DNA of 64,000 nt, from contig KZ627148.1 of NCBI GenBank assembly GCA_002917775.1, positions 1,037,776 through 1,101,775 on the forward strand. Reading direction: 5' to 3'. Below, piece after piece: positions 32,924-44,468 of this stretch (positions are counted from its first letter, which is position 1; every line of letters begins with the position of its first letter). The notes beneath the pieces are model-generated. The model had not been told where the DNA came from. It saw nothing but the letters and a program-made list of their open reading frames with translations, and searched no databases. Origin of the DNA: Glaciozyma antarctica PI12 (taxonomy: Eukaryota; Basidiomycota; Microbotryomycetes; Kriegeriales; Camptobasidiaceae). Both the position numbers and the translations under genes were made by a program.

Positions 32924-34132
32924 TCAGGCGAACTCCCCCTCCTTGCCCTCCTCCTCGGCGGACTCCTCGATCCCTCCTCCGAGCGGGAATAGCTCCTCGA
33001 GCGGGAGCGGGTGGGAGAGCGTCCGCGGCGGGTACTGGTTCGGACGGGGGAGGGGGAACGTCCGCGTCGCGTGCTCGAGCGGACGGGGGAGGGGGAACGG
33101 GATGCGAGGCGTCGTTGGCCGGGAGGGGTGAGGGAGCGCTCGCGGCGGTGAGGAGGGGGGCGAGGAGGAGAGGGAGAGGGAGAGTCGGGGTGGCGGCGGC
33201 GGGCGGGGGGAGGGAGATCGGTCGTCGTGGCGCCTAGGAGGAAAAGAAGGGGAGCGGCGGCGTGGAGCGTCGTCGTAAGGGAGTGGGGCGTCGCGAGAGG
33301 TGGGGCGGCGGTCGTCGAGGTCGGCGTCTAGGCGCCGCATATCAACTTCGCGGTTCGTACGAGCCTGCTCCGCCCTATCGACCTTCTGCCGCTGTTGCTC
33401 GACCTCGAACTGCGCTCGTTGGCGCTCCCGTTCCTTGTTCGCCTTCTCCCTCTCCGCTCGCAGCTGAACCTCGATCCTCCCTCGCTCTAGAGCAGCTTGT
33501 TCGCGCTCTTCCTGCTTCTTGATCTTCATCTCCGCCTGCGCCTCCTTGTCGAACGCGAGTCCCTCGACATGATCCTTCGAGATCCCCATCGCCAACCGTA
33601 GCCTCTCGTTCGCGAGGGCTTTCGCCTGCCCCAACTCGTGCCTCTCATGCACCTTGATACTCCCCCTCTCCCTCTCCGTCCCCTGCGCTCCACTACTCTG
33701 AGCGAGCAACTGAGTCCTCAGCGCCGAAACGAGTTTCTCGACTTCTCCTTCCTCGACGCCGTCGTCCTGAAGGGAGATCTCGAGCTCGAGGCACTTTACT
33801 TCGACGCGGCGCTTCCGTTCGTGCTCGAGGATACCAGCGTCGGGGGCGCGAGAGCTGTAGGGGTCTTTGAAGTCGGCGGGCTTGTCGAACGAGTCGCGGT
33901 GGCGGATGGTGGAAAGGTTGCGGACGATGTGACCTGTGGAGTTGCGTGAGTGGGTTGTTCAGAGTGGCGACTGGGCGAGTGGCGAGTGAGCGATGGAGAG
34001 GGAGAGATTGACTCACCGTTTGTTCCTGAACCTCGAGGAGTTCCTAATCCTACTCCGTTGTCTGCAGCGAGTCCAGAGTCAGCTCAACGTGGTCCTCCTG
34101 AGGTTGTCTCTCTGAGTCTACTCACAACTCAT
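32924..34132 (-). CDS. CWC21: Cwc21/SRRM2-type spliceosomal protein
   Basis: Three exons give 353 aa: a 7-nt first exon (34132-34126), 34061-34017, and 33933-32924. Spliced, the N-terminus reads MSYNGVGLGTPRGSGTNGH followed by IVRNLSTIRHR. The latter carries the cwf21 domain (FKDPYSSRAPDAGILEHERK, then RRVEVKCLELEISLQDDGVE). A highly charged coiled coil and an Arg/Ser/Pro-rich tail (PRRRSPSFPPRR, SPSPRPPPPPRL) follow. In yeast, Cwc21 contacts Prp8 and Snu114 in the activated spliceosome; the RS-like tail resembles the longer human SRm300. The only usable start is the 7-nt exon, because the domain begins immediately after the splice. Confidence 0.87.
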
Positions 34133-34257
34133 CCTGATTCGAGAGAGCGCTTCGGCGGGAGGAGGAAGTCGAAACCTCAGCGGGGGCGTCGAAGTCCAAG
34201 TCATCTTGTGAAACTCTCAAATTTGTGAAACGCACTTCAATCTTCGCCCTCTCGGCA

Positions 34258-34274
34258 CGTTCTCCGACGACAAC

Positions 34275-34306
<32 letters not shown>

Positions 34307-34312
34307 GGAAAG
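34258..34312. repeat. GAC/ACG trinucleotide microsatellite
   Basis: A run of 'acg/gac' triplets, interrupted once or twice, lies about 130 bp upstream of the CWC21 ATG. It is probably in the leader or promoter, and no conserved protein frame crosses it. Confidence 0.8.
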
Positions 34313-34360
34313 CGATCCAGGACAAGCCAAAATGAATTGCTCAAGGTGGATAGGATAGAT

Positions 34361-36117
34361 TTAAGCAAACTGGGTGAACTTGAGTCCAGTCTTGCCAGCA
34401 AACTTGACGACGACAGCTTTGATCGCCTCAGCTCCCTTGGCCGCCTCCATCTCCTTCTTCATCTCCCCAACGTCCTCAGGCTCCGTCGAGCCAAAGATAA
34501 GGTCGAGCTCGGCAAACTGTCCCTCGACGACAGCGGGCGAGGGAGAGGCCTCGAAGTAGTTGTTGGCGGTCACGAGAGCGGTGATGGCCTTCTTGTCCTT
34601 CTTGACGTTCTTCTGCGCGGCAGCCTTGATCTTCTTCGCAGCCTCGCGAGTGGTCTATCATCCTCAAACGCCATCAGCATCTCTCGGCGAAAACGAACGA
34701 ACGAAAACGCACCTTATCAGCCGCAGCCGCGACCTCAGCCTCCTTCGCCACACGCTCCGCCTCGACCTTAGCAGCCTTCTCCTCCTCCTCCTTCGCCTTT
34801 ACATCAACGACGGGCCCTCCACCCTTCTTCAGCGCGCGCGCAGCCTTGTCATCGGCCTTGAACTGCTTGATACGAGGGTCGAGCGCGAGAGCCTTGTCGA
34901 CGAGGGTGCGGACGCGAGCGATATCCTCCTTCTTTCTCTTCGCGCGCTCAGACTTGTTCTTCTTCTCCTGGTGACGCTTCTCGTCGCGACTGCATCACAT
35001 GCGTCAGTTCCTCCTCCGAACGACGAGAGAGAGAGGAACGCACGAATCGGTTCCCTCGGGAGAATCCTTGTCGAGGTACTCGAAGCTCCTCCAGCTGTCA
35101 AGAGAGTACCAAAAGTCGTAGAACGCCTCGACGTCCCTGTTGGTGCTGTCCATCTCGCCAAGTCCAGGAACAGGCTGCTTGACGGAGAAGCGACCTTCGC
35201 GCTCAAAGACGGGACCCCAGAGGCCGAAGAAGTTCTCGGCCGTCGTGTCCTTCGCTTCGGGGACGTCGTCGTCGTCGATCTCCTCGTCGACAGAGTCGAA
35301 CTCGCGGCGCTTTTGAGGGTTCGAGAGGACTTCCATGGCTGCGAGTGGGTGGGGGTTAGCTTCCTCCTCCTCCTCTGTGAGCGAAGCGAACTTACCCTTG
35401 GCGATGCACTTGAAGAAGGAATCGTCGTTGCCGTCTCCTCCCTGAGAAGCCTTCTTGTCGGGGTGGTGACGGAGGACCTTACGGCGGTCTGCACACCCAT
35501 CAGTCTCCCTCCCTCTCCAGCAGCGAAAGCGCACGTACGAGCCTTCTTAATCTGCTCCGACGACGCCTTGTGACGGAGATCCTGAAGCCCGAGAACAGCA
35601 TAATGATCTTGCGCCTGTGACCCGCATCAGCTCCCCTCCTCCCCTCCGCCCCTCAGCACTCACCTTCCAGAGCTTAGGATCAAGCTGAAGCAGACCCTTC
35701 TCCTCCTGCTCATCCCCTAGCCCTCCATCCTCATCATCATCATCCTCTCCGACTCCACCGCCATTGGCGAGGAACTCCTCGAGCTGGAGACGGTCGTCCT
35801 CCTCGAAAGAACGCTGCTGCATCACGCGGCGAGCATGGGCGTGGAACGCGGAGCCGGCGGGGAGGAGGCGGGAGGTGGTAGCGGCGGCTGTGGGCGTTCG
35901 TTCAGTCGTTCAGTCAGTCGGGGGTGGGTAGGGGGGAGGGAGGGAGGGAGGGAGTGAGGGGAGGGAGGGGTTAGTTGAGCTGAGATTTTTTTGGAGAAGA
36001 GAACGTACGGGAGAGAGGAGCGAAAGAGGGGGCCTTGTACGACTTGGGGAGGAGGGGGAGGGCGACGCCGAGGGAGATTATGGAGGGGGCCACGACCGGG
36101 ACCGGGGTGGACGACAT
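34361..36117 (-). CDS. ZUO1: Zuotin, ribosome-associated J-protein
   Basis: Seven exons (36117-36009, 35887-35664, 35614-35539, 35488-35396, 35338-35044, 34989-34713, 34654-34361) give 455 aa, close to yeast Zuo1 (433). Seen in order: an N-terminal region with RSFEEDDRLQLEEFLA, an acidic stretch, and a J domain with DHYAVLGL and RKVLRHHPDKK (HPD present). Then AMEVLSNPQKRREFDS and the Zuotin homology domain (AENFFGLWGPVFEREGRFS, DVEAFYDFWYSLDSWRSFEY) follow. A long charged helix leads to a C-terminal helical bundle. Zuo1 works with the Hsp70 Ssz1 as the RAC complex at the ribosome exit tunnel. The last exon lies 230 bp upstream of CWC21, which is on the same strand. Confidence 0.94.
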
Positions 36118-36678
36118 GGTGGGTGTGAGAGAGAGAGAGGAGGGGCGCGGAATCCGAGGACATGGGTTTGGTTTTTTGGGGACGCGGTTTTCTGCCGTTT
36201 TGTGGAAGGCTAGGGGGGAGGTAGAGTACTAGAGTACGGCTTATTCAGTGCTGCAGTGGGATCTGGAGCGAGGGATGAGTGCGAAGAAGCTGTCGCACTA
36301 CCTCCCTCCCCCGGGCCCATCCTTCACAGAGCTACGCCCCCGTCTTGTTGACTAGATGTTACTTGGAGCAGGCTTGGACAGGAAAAAAAGCAAAGACAAG
36401 ACCTGCAAGAACGACGGTGGGGAGTCAAGTCGCCAGGAAGGAGGTCCAAGACGACCTTCGCAGACTTCGCTGCCGAATCGCTCTTCCAACGCTCTCGGCA
36501 GCTCCCTCGTTGGCTGTTGCAGAAAACAAAGATTACGTGAAAAATAAATACATCCACATACTCAGGCGCGAGATCTCCCAATCCCCCTCACATCCCTCGG
36601 TACGCCAACTTCTCGCCTCGCTCCAAGTCCTCGGACGCGTCCGTCGAGAAGGAATCGAGGAACGTGCTGTCGTTGCTA
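36118..36678. other. Intergenic gap
   Basis: This region lies between the ZUO1 start and the 3' end of the first DUF6534 gene. It includes an A-rich patch (36384-36402). No gene-like frame was seen. Confidence 0.5.
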
Positions 36679-38077
36679 TCAAACTCTTTCTGCGAAAGAT
36701 GGAGGCGGCTTCAGAGCGAGGAAGAAGAACCATGAGAGAGTTGGGCGAACCTCGGAAAGCGCTGGGTCAACTTGCGTGTCCGTGTGCAGCGTGACGGCGA
36801 TTCCACTCGATCCAAGAGGTCCCGAGACGTCCTGAAGAATACTAGCATCAGCTGAGTGAGGAAGAAGTGAGGAAGAAACCGTACGATTGGGAAATCACGA
36901 TGAGCCTTCTTCTGTTCCTCGTCGACCATAAGGCGAAGGCGCTGCATCGAGTTGAGGACCCAGAGGAAGCTGACCACGTACGACGGAGGAAGGATGTAGG
37001 CGAAGATTAATTGTACCTGGAGAGTGGAGGTTTAGTATCGCTCGACATGAGAGAAGGAGGTGCGCACGCAATAGCCTTTAGGCTCTAGTCTGGCCGCCAG
37101 CGCGTGTCCGGCAGCGATTGCGGTGGTGAGAGCAGTGGTCTGGAAGTGGTTTAGTTGATTTCATGCGCGAAGCAAATTACGCACCGAGAGCGACATATTG
37201 AGAAGCGAGTCGATGGATGACCTGGCCAGCGAACCTCGGCCAGCGATACGAAAAAAAGTTTCGAAGGACATGCACGCACTGAGTCCGTCCCGCGAGAAAA
37301 TCCCGACTGAAGTCGTAAGCCTATCATCGGAATAGCCAGCATCGCCGCCAGCGAGACGAGCATCCCGGCACCGGTCACGCATAAAAGAGGGACACTCTTC
37401 GAGACCTGTGCGAAGCGGCTCAGCTGGGGTCAAAGGCCGGAAACGGACAGTTAACTCACGCCGTACGCACGCCTCGCGAAGAACCCTTGCACGGTGAATG
37501 CGATGATAGCAGAGGCGAAAAAGGTGAACTGAGGAGGAGGGAATTAGCGAGGTTGCGACGAGCGGAAGAACAACTTGCAAAGAATGTCGGTGGCGCCGGA
37601 GGATTGTAGTTTCCGAAATTAGCTATTAGCGTATCATACGTGTAGCTGTGGAGGACTGCGTTAGCTGGTCCAGCTCGCGAGGCTCGCGAGACTCTTCGCA
37701 CGCCCAGTTGCACGCCGTCCCCGCCAACGTGAGAGTGACCAACCCCCAGACCAACGCCTTCATACTCATGCTGTCTGCCTTAATTTGGGAGTCAGAACAG
37801 AGCGAGAAAGAGCCTCCGCGAGCCCCTCCTACCTTGTAATGAGCGAAGTAGCCTGGCAGCGCGGAACCGCCAGCTCCCACCCTCGCTGCTGCCGCCTCCT
37901 CCGCAATCCACTCACTGTAGGCTTGAGCAATAGCTATCCCAGTCGCACCCGTGTCGACCAAGATACCGAACAGCCTCGGGCCCTGCGCAGAGCATCAGCT
38001 TATCGCCAGAATGGATCGGCGCGGAAGTCACGAACCCAGTTGGAAGGAAAGTTTGCTTGTGTCATGCGGCCCCCCAT
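36679..38077 (-). CDS. DUF6534-family multi-pass membrane protein (1)
   Basis: Exons fit at 38077-38036, 37982-37833, 37778-37702, 37645-37579, 37528-37460, 37405-37185, 37139-37068, 37016-36885 and 36831-36679 (~327 aa). The start GGRMTQANFPSNW is spliced to GPRLFGILVDTGATGIAIAQ, which matches the family opening (GP-x-L-x-G). Further hydrophobic segments (KALVWGLVTLTLAGTACNWA, TFFASAIIAFTVQGFF, GMLVSLAAMLAIPMIGL) and a C-terminal LIFAYILPPSYVVSFLWVLN segment suggest seven helices. Function is unknown in the family. The fourth intron uses a GC donor (GCAAGT at 37578). A GT donor one step on would put the next exon out of frame. One base is missing near 37300 (GFSR to DGLSACMSFE). Confidence 0.75.
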
Positions 38078-38711
38078 GGTGGCCGAATGGTGAGGAAAGG
38101 CAGAAGCTCTGACAGGTGCGGTGGAACGAGAAACGGGGGAGAGGGTGAGGAGGCGAAGCGAAAGGAAAGAAACTTGAAGGAAGCGTACAGCCCCACGGAG
38201 ACGATCCAACGTTAACGACGATTGTGAGGCTTGACGAGGATCGAGATATTAGCGGGATGGACGCGTGGACACGCGAAATGCATCGTAGGCAGAGGTTGTT
38301 GCTTGAATCGGAAGAAATTCCGACCCACGCCAGCCTCGCTGCCGAGTCTCTCGAGATCTTCCTGGTCTAGGTCCAGGGACAGCCCTCTCAACGCCAAATT
38401 TTGGCCAGCTTTAGCTTGGTTTAGCGATGTAAACTTGCTTGAAGCACATCTATAGCCAGCACCTCCGAGACGATCAGCGTGTGCGAAGCCGACTTCGCAC
38501 CATCTTCGAAGTCGCAGTCAGATGCACGGGTCGCTCTCGCCGCTCACGAAAACCACACGCAGACCGTTTCGCAGGCCCTCCACAAAGATACTGCACCGTA
38601 CCATCGTAGCACGCTGCCATTTCGGAGTCCTCAGCGCGAGCAGCACTGGTTTCGCCAACCTCGCTCGAAAATCTCGCACCGTCCAACGAAGCTGATCAAA
38701 TTTAACAACAC
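38078..38711. other. Intergenic gap
   Basis: This 634-bp region lies upstream of the DUF6534 gene and downstream of the RING gene. It contains scattered short frames only. Confidence 0.5.
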
Positions 38712-40297
38712 CTACTCCTCCCCTAACCCGATCTCCCGCAACTCCTTCACAACCTCTCTCAACGCCCGCGCCGGACACAGGTTCCCCTCCACCTCTCTCC
38801 GACACTCCGGACAGCTCCTCTTCCCCCGCCCGAACCAATCCTCCAAGCACGCTTCGCACCCCGAATGTCCGCACGCGAGCGTCGCCGCGTCCGTGAAGAG
38901 TTCGGTGCAGATGGGGCAGGTGAGAGAGGGGAAGAGGGTGCTGAGAGCGGTGGTGTGAGAAGCGAGGACCTGTGGGGCGGTTAGCGAAGGACGGAAGTGG
39001 GGAGAGGGATGAACCTCGGATTGGGAGTCGACAATCTCGTGCCAGATGCTATCGCCGTCGTCGGCTCGCTCGGGAGGGGGGGGAGGGTCGTTGAGCGCTG
39101 CTTGTAGGATCTCGATGCGCTCTTGGAGGAGGGTGGCGGTGTTGGCAGCGCTTTCGAGGACCTAAGAGCAGCTTTCGTGAGGAAGTGGCGAGATTGAGAG
39201 GAAGAGGGGACGAACGTCGTTGTGCGAGGAGCGTTCGGAGGCGAGCCGCGCTTTGAGATCTTCGTTGACCTGCGTGCGAAGCGATTAGGAAAGGCTCGGA
39301 CAAAGAAAGGAAGAGGACGACGCACACGTCGCAGAACCTTCGCCTCGCTCACAGCTTCCTGGAGCTCTCCTGGGGATTCCGAGCTGAGCATATCCTGCGA
39401 CGACGACGCATTAGCCTTGCCCCCAAGACGAAACGACGGCACGTACCTGAAGCTTTCTCTCTGCCTCTTCTCGCTTCTCCATCTCCTCCGCACACTCCTT
39501 CTCCAGTGCCCCAAACTCCTCCATTCCTCGGCGCTTCTCCCCTCTCCAGCTGCTCTCCCCCTTCTCCACTTCTTCCTCGACAAGATGCTGCAGCCTCCAG
39601 GAAAGTAGCGATGCTGTTCGCTCAGTCAAGGCTGCGAAGGTCGCGTCCGTCGGAGTTGAAGCGAGAGGAGAGGGAGATGGGAGCGAAGGATCTGGTGCAG
39701 GCGGGAGTTCGGGGAAAGCAGCGAGAAAGAATTCCTGTGCAGAATCATTGGTCGGTGGTGGAGAACAGCTCGTCGAGAGCTGGGGAGTCGGAGCGGGAAG
39801 CAAGGCGCTGCGAGGCGCTCATCAGCTCCATTCCAACGACAACACGAGAGACGCACTCGTTCGCTCGCAGGAACAGCAGGCGCTCTCAGCGCTCTCAGCG
39901 CTCTCTCCACCTCCTCATTGATCACCTCCCGCACCTTCTCCATGAATCCAGCTCGCGCATCACTCGCAATCGACAGCCGTCCCACCTCTCCCGTCCAATC
40001 CGGCGTTCCTCCATCCCGCGAGCTTCCATCCCTCCTCCCAGCCACCCCGTCCCACACTCCCTTCGGTGGCTGCAGCTCGAAATCCGGCGTGAGGCGACCC
40101 TGCATGAACGGGCTCTCGGGCAACGTCAGGGGCTGTCCGCGCGACGAGCTGGGGGTGGAGGAGGAGGGGCGGGCCGGTGGAGTACGAGCGGGTGCGAAGA
40201 GGTTGTTGGTACGGGGAGAGGGAGAGAGGAAGGGGTTTGTAGGGGAGGGCGGCGGGAGGTGGGAAGGGAGTCGCGAGGAGGAGGAATGCGACGACAT
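38712..40297 (-). CDS. RING-finger protein with coiled coils, probable E3 ubiquitin ligase
   Basis: Exons at 40297-39857, 39807-39447, 39394-39326, 39269-39216, 39161-39015 and 38969-38712 give ~443 aa. The C-terminus is a C3HC4 RING: CPICTELFTDAATLACGHSG, then CEACLEDW and SCPECRREV. Before it lie Glu/Arg-rich helices (EEVEKGESSWRGEKRRGMEE) and a Ser/Pro-rich N-terminus. The known activity of such RINGs is E2-dependent ubiquitin transfer; substrates are unknown. Exon 2 changes frame near 39745, between SPALDELFSTTDQ and DSAQEFFLAAFPEL, by one base. The start at 40297 (SSHSSSSRLPSH) is a choice, since the frame stays open upstream. Confidence 0.72.
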
Positions 40298-40887
40298 CAG
40301 GTGCGGCGTTCGCTCGAGGACGGGAGCGAGGCTGTGGAAGTCGAAGAGAGCCTCCCTGGAGGCCTTGGAGAACAAGAATGGAGGCGTCCACGGGCTGAAT
40401 TGTTTACGTACGGTGCTGGACGAGATCAAGAGCAACTCGCCGGCGAATCGTCTCTCTTCCTCTTCCTCCTCTCCGAGGATCGCTCACGCAACCGCTGAGC
40501 TACTGGTACATCCGTTCAGAGCTTTCAGCTGACCTGCACGAGCTGCGCTGACGACTCGCTGAACAGCTACCGCCCTCGACCGACCGCCCGACTCTTCTCC
40601 CCGAACCAGCTCGACTCGTGCTCAGGCTGTCAGCTCTCGCTCCGCAGCTCTCACATCGCCTGTAAGTCACCAGTAAGCTGAGCAACCTCGTATTCCCATC
40701 CACACCGAGACCTTGGGTTAGCGTGACGGGGAGTTGAGCGATTGGAGAGCGTTGTGACGAGGGAGGAGTGAGGAGGAAGCAGCTGGGCAGGGCGAAGGAG
40801 AGCGGCGCTGGCAGTTCTCTTTCGACCCGCCGAGCTCCACCAACCTCCCCCTCTCGCCCTCCCCTCCTCTCCCGAACCTCCCCACCG
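40298..40887. other. Intergenic gap upstream of F-box/LRR copy E
   Basis: No coding frame of note. It lies between two divergent starts (RING gene and copy E). It lacks the flanking block seen upstream of copies A and D. Confidence 0.45.
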
Positions 40888-42380
40888 ATGGCTTCCCCCA
40901 CCCTCTCCGACTCTGCCTCACCTCCTCGCGCGACCCTCTCATCCCTCCCACTCGAGCTCAAGGCAAGGATTGTCGAACTGGCGAAGGATCAGGACGAAAA
41001 ACCTTGCGACGAGAATCCAATTTAGCCACGAAGCCGACGGAGGGGTTACTAGGCAAGGTCCTCCAGTCACGTAGTCACGTGAGGATCTTGAACGCGTTGT
41101 TCCTGGTGAACAAGGAGTTCAGCGACCTCACGGTGGTCTGGCTCTTCAAGGTGTGTAGACTGGGGTGCCTTGAGAAGAGAATCAGCTGACGGGCGGTGCA
41201 GGAGTTCAAAGCGAGTCGCTCCCGAGACGATGCCTTCGTCCTCTCCGTCTCGTCGCGTCACAGACAGCACTTTACGCGCCTCATCCTCGACAATGACGCG
41301 GATCTCGAGGATCTCAAATATGCCCTCTCGATCTCCGCCCACTGCGCCAACCTCCATTCCCTCTCTCTCTCCTACAATGCGGCCACAATACTTTTTGGAG
41401 AGTCCCTGGACCCTCGCGTGTCTGCCTCCGACGGCTTGGGTGCGGCTTTTTGACGCTGCACCGCCCGTATACGACGACTGGCTATGGGGGACGGCTTCGA
41501 AGCAGCGGACGCGGCAACAATTCTGGACGCCTTTCCCATCTTCGACGATTTGATCCTCATCGGCACTCGGTTGTTCTCCGGTCAGATGGCAGAGGATTCT
41601 GGTCGCCTTGTTGAGGCAGTACTACGAGGTGGACGCCTGAAACGACCCGCAATCGATCGATGGGACGGCGAGGCCGGCGACGTCCTGGACGAAGCGTGGA
41701 TCAATGCGGATTGGGACTCGCTTGAAGCGTTGACGCGTCTTCGATACGACGCGCCGACGTTGAGCGAGTCGGACTGGGCGTTATTCGCAGTCTTCTCGAA
41801 CCGCCTCGAGTCTCTCAAGCTCACCATCGAGACGACATCCCTCGTTCCGGACCTGTCCTCGTCTCCCTTCCCCCGCCTCCGCCACCTTCAGATTTCAGCA
41901 TATAAGATGAACGACGTCGCCACGGTTCTCGGCAGGCTCGCGGATTCTCCTCTCACCGCCACCCTGGCCTTGAGGGACCTCCACGAAGATGGCATCCTCG
42001 ACATCCTCCGCCCAGCTCTCGAGCGCCACCCTACTCTCCAACACCTCTCCGTCTTTTCCTGGCAATCGCCGCCAGCATCCTCGCTCACCACCTCCCAACT
42101 CCGTCAATATGCCAAGAACCGCCCCACTCCTCTCTTTTTCGACTTCGAAGGCGCCTATACCCCCTTCGCAACTCTCGACGATGGCGACGAGGCGGTTACG
42201 GCGTCGAAGGAGGAGCGGAGGGAGCGAACGCGAGCTTTATGCTCAGCCGTCGACGAGGTGCTCGAATTTGGCCTCGCTCAGTCGGCGAGAGCGAGGTTGA
42301 TGGACGATTACGAGGGAGCGAGGGAGATGGTGCCGTTGATAAAGGGGCTCAAGGCGAGGATGACGGTGGAGCAGGATTAG
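40888..42380 (+). pseudogene. F-box/LRR-like family copy E, degraded; left arm of an inverted repeat
   Basis: Exon 1 starts SPTLSDSASPPRATLSSLPL, nearly identical in DNA to copy D, but needs at least two frame changes before ILNALFLVNKEFSDLTVVWL. A normal intron (about 41150-41201, gctgac present) leads to exon 2, which is about 90% identical by eye to intact copy F. Relative to F it has a 9-bp deletion and a TTTTGA in place of TTTCGA near 41450, giving an in-frame stop. From there a clean ~300-codon frame runs to 42380. Combined lesions make a pseudogene likely, though the long second half is undamaged. Confidence 0.75.
41196..42380 (+). repeat. Inverted repeat, left arm
   Basis: This is exon 2 of copy E. 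Its sequence recurs in reverse orientation at 46882-48060 (copy F) with long exact stretches, for example around ATILDAFPI, WDGEAGDVLDEAWINADWDS and ALFAVFSNRLESLKLTIETT. The arms enclose about 4.5 kb. Confidence 0.85.
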
Positions 42381-42653
42381 GGGGGGATGGAGTGGGAGTT
42401 GGCGTTGGTGCCAGGTAGCGAGGCGGTTTGGTTCGAGTAATTCTTCGTTGCTGTACGCGCTGTACCCACACCTTCTCCTCCTTCATCTTCAGTCCTTCTC
42501 CATGTCGTTACTCGACGCGACGAGAGCGGAGAGATAGGAGGTCCCTTGTACCTCGGGTCGACTTGAAGTTTAGCCGACTGAGCTCGGCTACAACGCTCCT
42601 TGCTCTCGAACACCATCAGCCTCAGCTCCTCTCCTCTAACGCCGCAGACACGA

Positions 42654-44271
42654 ATGGATCCAGAAGAGATCGAACGACGAGCAGTCAGCCTCGAAGGCCC
42701 TCTCACTCCCCTCCTCCCCGCCGCGCCCTCCTCTCGCCAGCTCCCAACTCTCCAGCTCCGATCCTCGACCGAAGCGCCGTTCGGCACTCAACGGCGAGCC
42801 TGGCGCTGCGACTCGTTCATCGTCCCCGCCGCTTTCCCCCGCGCTCTTCACAGCAGCCGTCACCCGGTCGAGAAGAAGGCAGCACGAACGAGCGCGGGGC
42901 CCCCACCAAAGGTTGATCTACCCAAGGCTCTGCTGGAGATCTACGAGACGCAGGTCGCGGCGTCGGGGAAGCAGGTGGATGTGAAGGATCGCGAGGCGTT
43001 GGCGGCGCAGGAGCAGCTCTTCGTCGCGGTCAACCGGTACTCACTTGTCAACAAGGCGCGCGTGGGGAGGGAGCCCGGTTTGACGCTCGTGTTTGCGCAT
43101 GCGAATGGTTTTCATAAAGGTGCGCGTGTGATGCTGTGGGTAGGAGGGGAGAGCTAACATGGTCGCGACGCAGAGATCTGGGAGCCGACGATTACGGAGC
43201 TGCTCTCGACGCTGGACGACCCCAGTCAGCCTCAAGCACTTCCAGTCGAGGAGGTATGGGCACTGGATTGCGTATCGCAAGGAGATTCGGCTGTCCTCAA
43301 CGAGGAAGCTCTTGGGGGCTCCTGTGCGTCTCCTCTCTCTCGTGCACCTCCTTCCTCGCTCATCTTGATCCTACGCAGTCTATTGGGCTGATAACGGTCG
43401 TGACATCCTTAATTTAATCATCTCCTACATTGACTCTCCCCTCCACCCTTCTTCCGCCTCCAGCGAGCCCTCTCTCGTCACCCCGACCTCGTTCCCTTCG
43501 ACCTTCCTTCCCCCCATCACCGACCCTTCCGCAACTTCCCTACGCCTCCTCGACACGCTCCCTCCCTCTCCTGGATCTTCCATCCCCTCATCCCGTACAT
43601 TCCGAGACCGCCTCATCGTCGGAATCGGTCACTCCCTCGGCGGCGCGGGAATGGCCTTCGCAGCGACCGCCCTGCCATCCCTCTTCTCCTCCGTCATCTT
43701 CTGCGACCCCGTTCTTCCACCGTCCACGATCTTGAGGCAGACGGGGAGGCTTACGAAGGGAGCGGTGGTGCGGAGGGAGACGTGGAGGAATAGGGAGGAG
43801 GCGAAGGAGGGGTTCTTGAAGAAGCCGTTCTTCAGGGCATGGGATTCGAGGGTGTTGGACAAGTACATCAAGTACGGTATCAAGGACACTCCCTCCGGTG
43901 AAGTGGCACTCAAAGCTCGCGCAAGAGACGAAGCAGTACGTTCCCTCCCTCCTCTCGCTCTCCGAATCTAACTCGCCCTCCCACAGCTCGTCTTCGCAGA
44001 TCCCATGACCGTCGGCGCGCGTCGAGCCTCAGCCCGTCTCTACAACATCACCTCCTCCCTCCCAGTCCACTTCCTCCTCGCCGACGTCGGTCGTTCCGTC
44101 CTCGACGAGCCGTCGATTGCGCATACGCTGAAGCAGATCCCGCATGCGACGCATGCGAGGGTTGAGGGAGCGGCGCACTTGATTGCGCAGGAGAAGCCGA
44201 AGGAGACGGCGGAGGAGATTGCGAAGGTCTTGAGGAGGTTGTACCCTGCGAGTGGGCCGGCGAAGCTGTAG
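42654..44271 (+). CDS. Lpx1-like alpha/beta hydrolase with C-terminal AKL (peroxisomal)
   Basis: Four exons (42654-43119, 43174-43323, 43379-43935, 43987-44271) give 485 aa. The fold signatures of yeast Lpx1 are present: LTLVFAHANGFHKEIWEPTI, VWALDCVSQGDSAVLNEE, YWADNGRDILNLIISYIDSP and the nucleophile elbow IGHSLGG. The catalytic His lies in EGAAHLIAQEKP. The protein ends GPAKL, a plausible PTS1 peroxisomal signal; Lpx1 itself is a peroxisomal lipase/hydrolase. The protein is longer than Lpx1 (about 390 aa) by an N-terminal extension. It is co-oriented with the acyltransferase 197 bp downstream, and both sit inside the inverted repeat of copies E and F. Confidence 0.82.
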
Positions 44272-44468
44272 AGCGTGTTTGGGCGGAATACAGGATCGTA
44301 TCTTTTCGGGCGTAGAGCTTGGCTGCTGCTCAGGTGTATCAGAGAGTACGTACGCAAGGCAGCTTCGCAAAGCGAGACGACCGAGTTTGGAGAGCGGACC
44401 GGGGACGAAAGAGCAGAATCGCAGTTGCCCTCCTCCTTTCGCCTCCGCACCACCGCCTGCTCAGGCCG

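Noticed and set aside
33300-33522. Plus-strand Arg/Gly-rich frame over CWC21
   Set aside because: It is a mirror of the RS/coiled-coil coding sequence on the minus strand.
34122-34325. Poly-Val hydrophobic peptide upstream of CWC21
   Set aside because: It is produced by translating the GAC/ACG microsatellite. It is more likely leader sequence.
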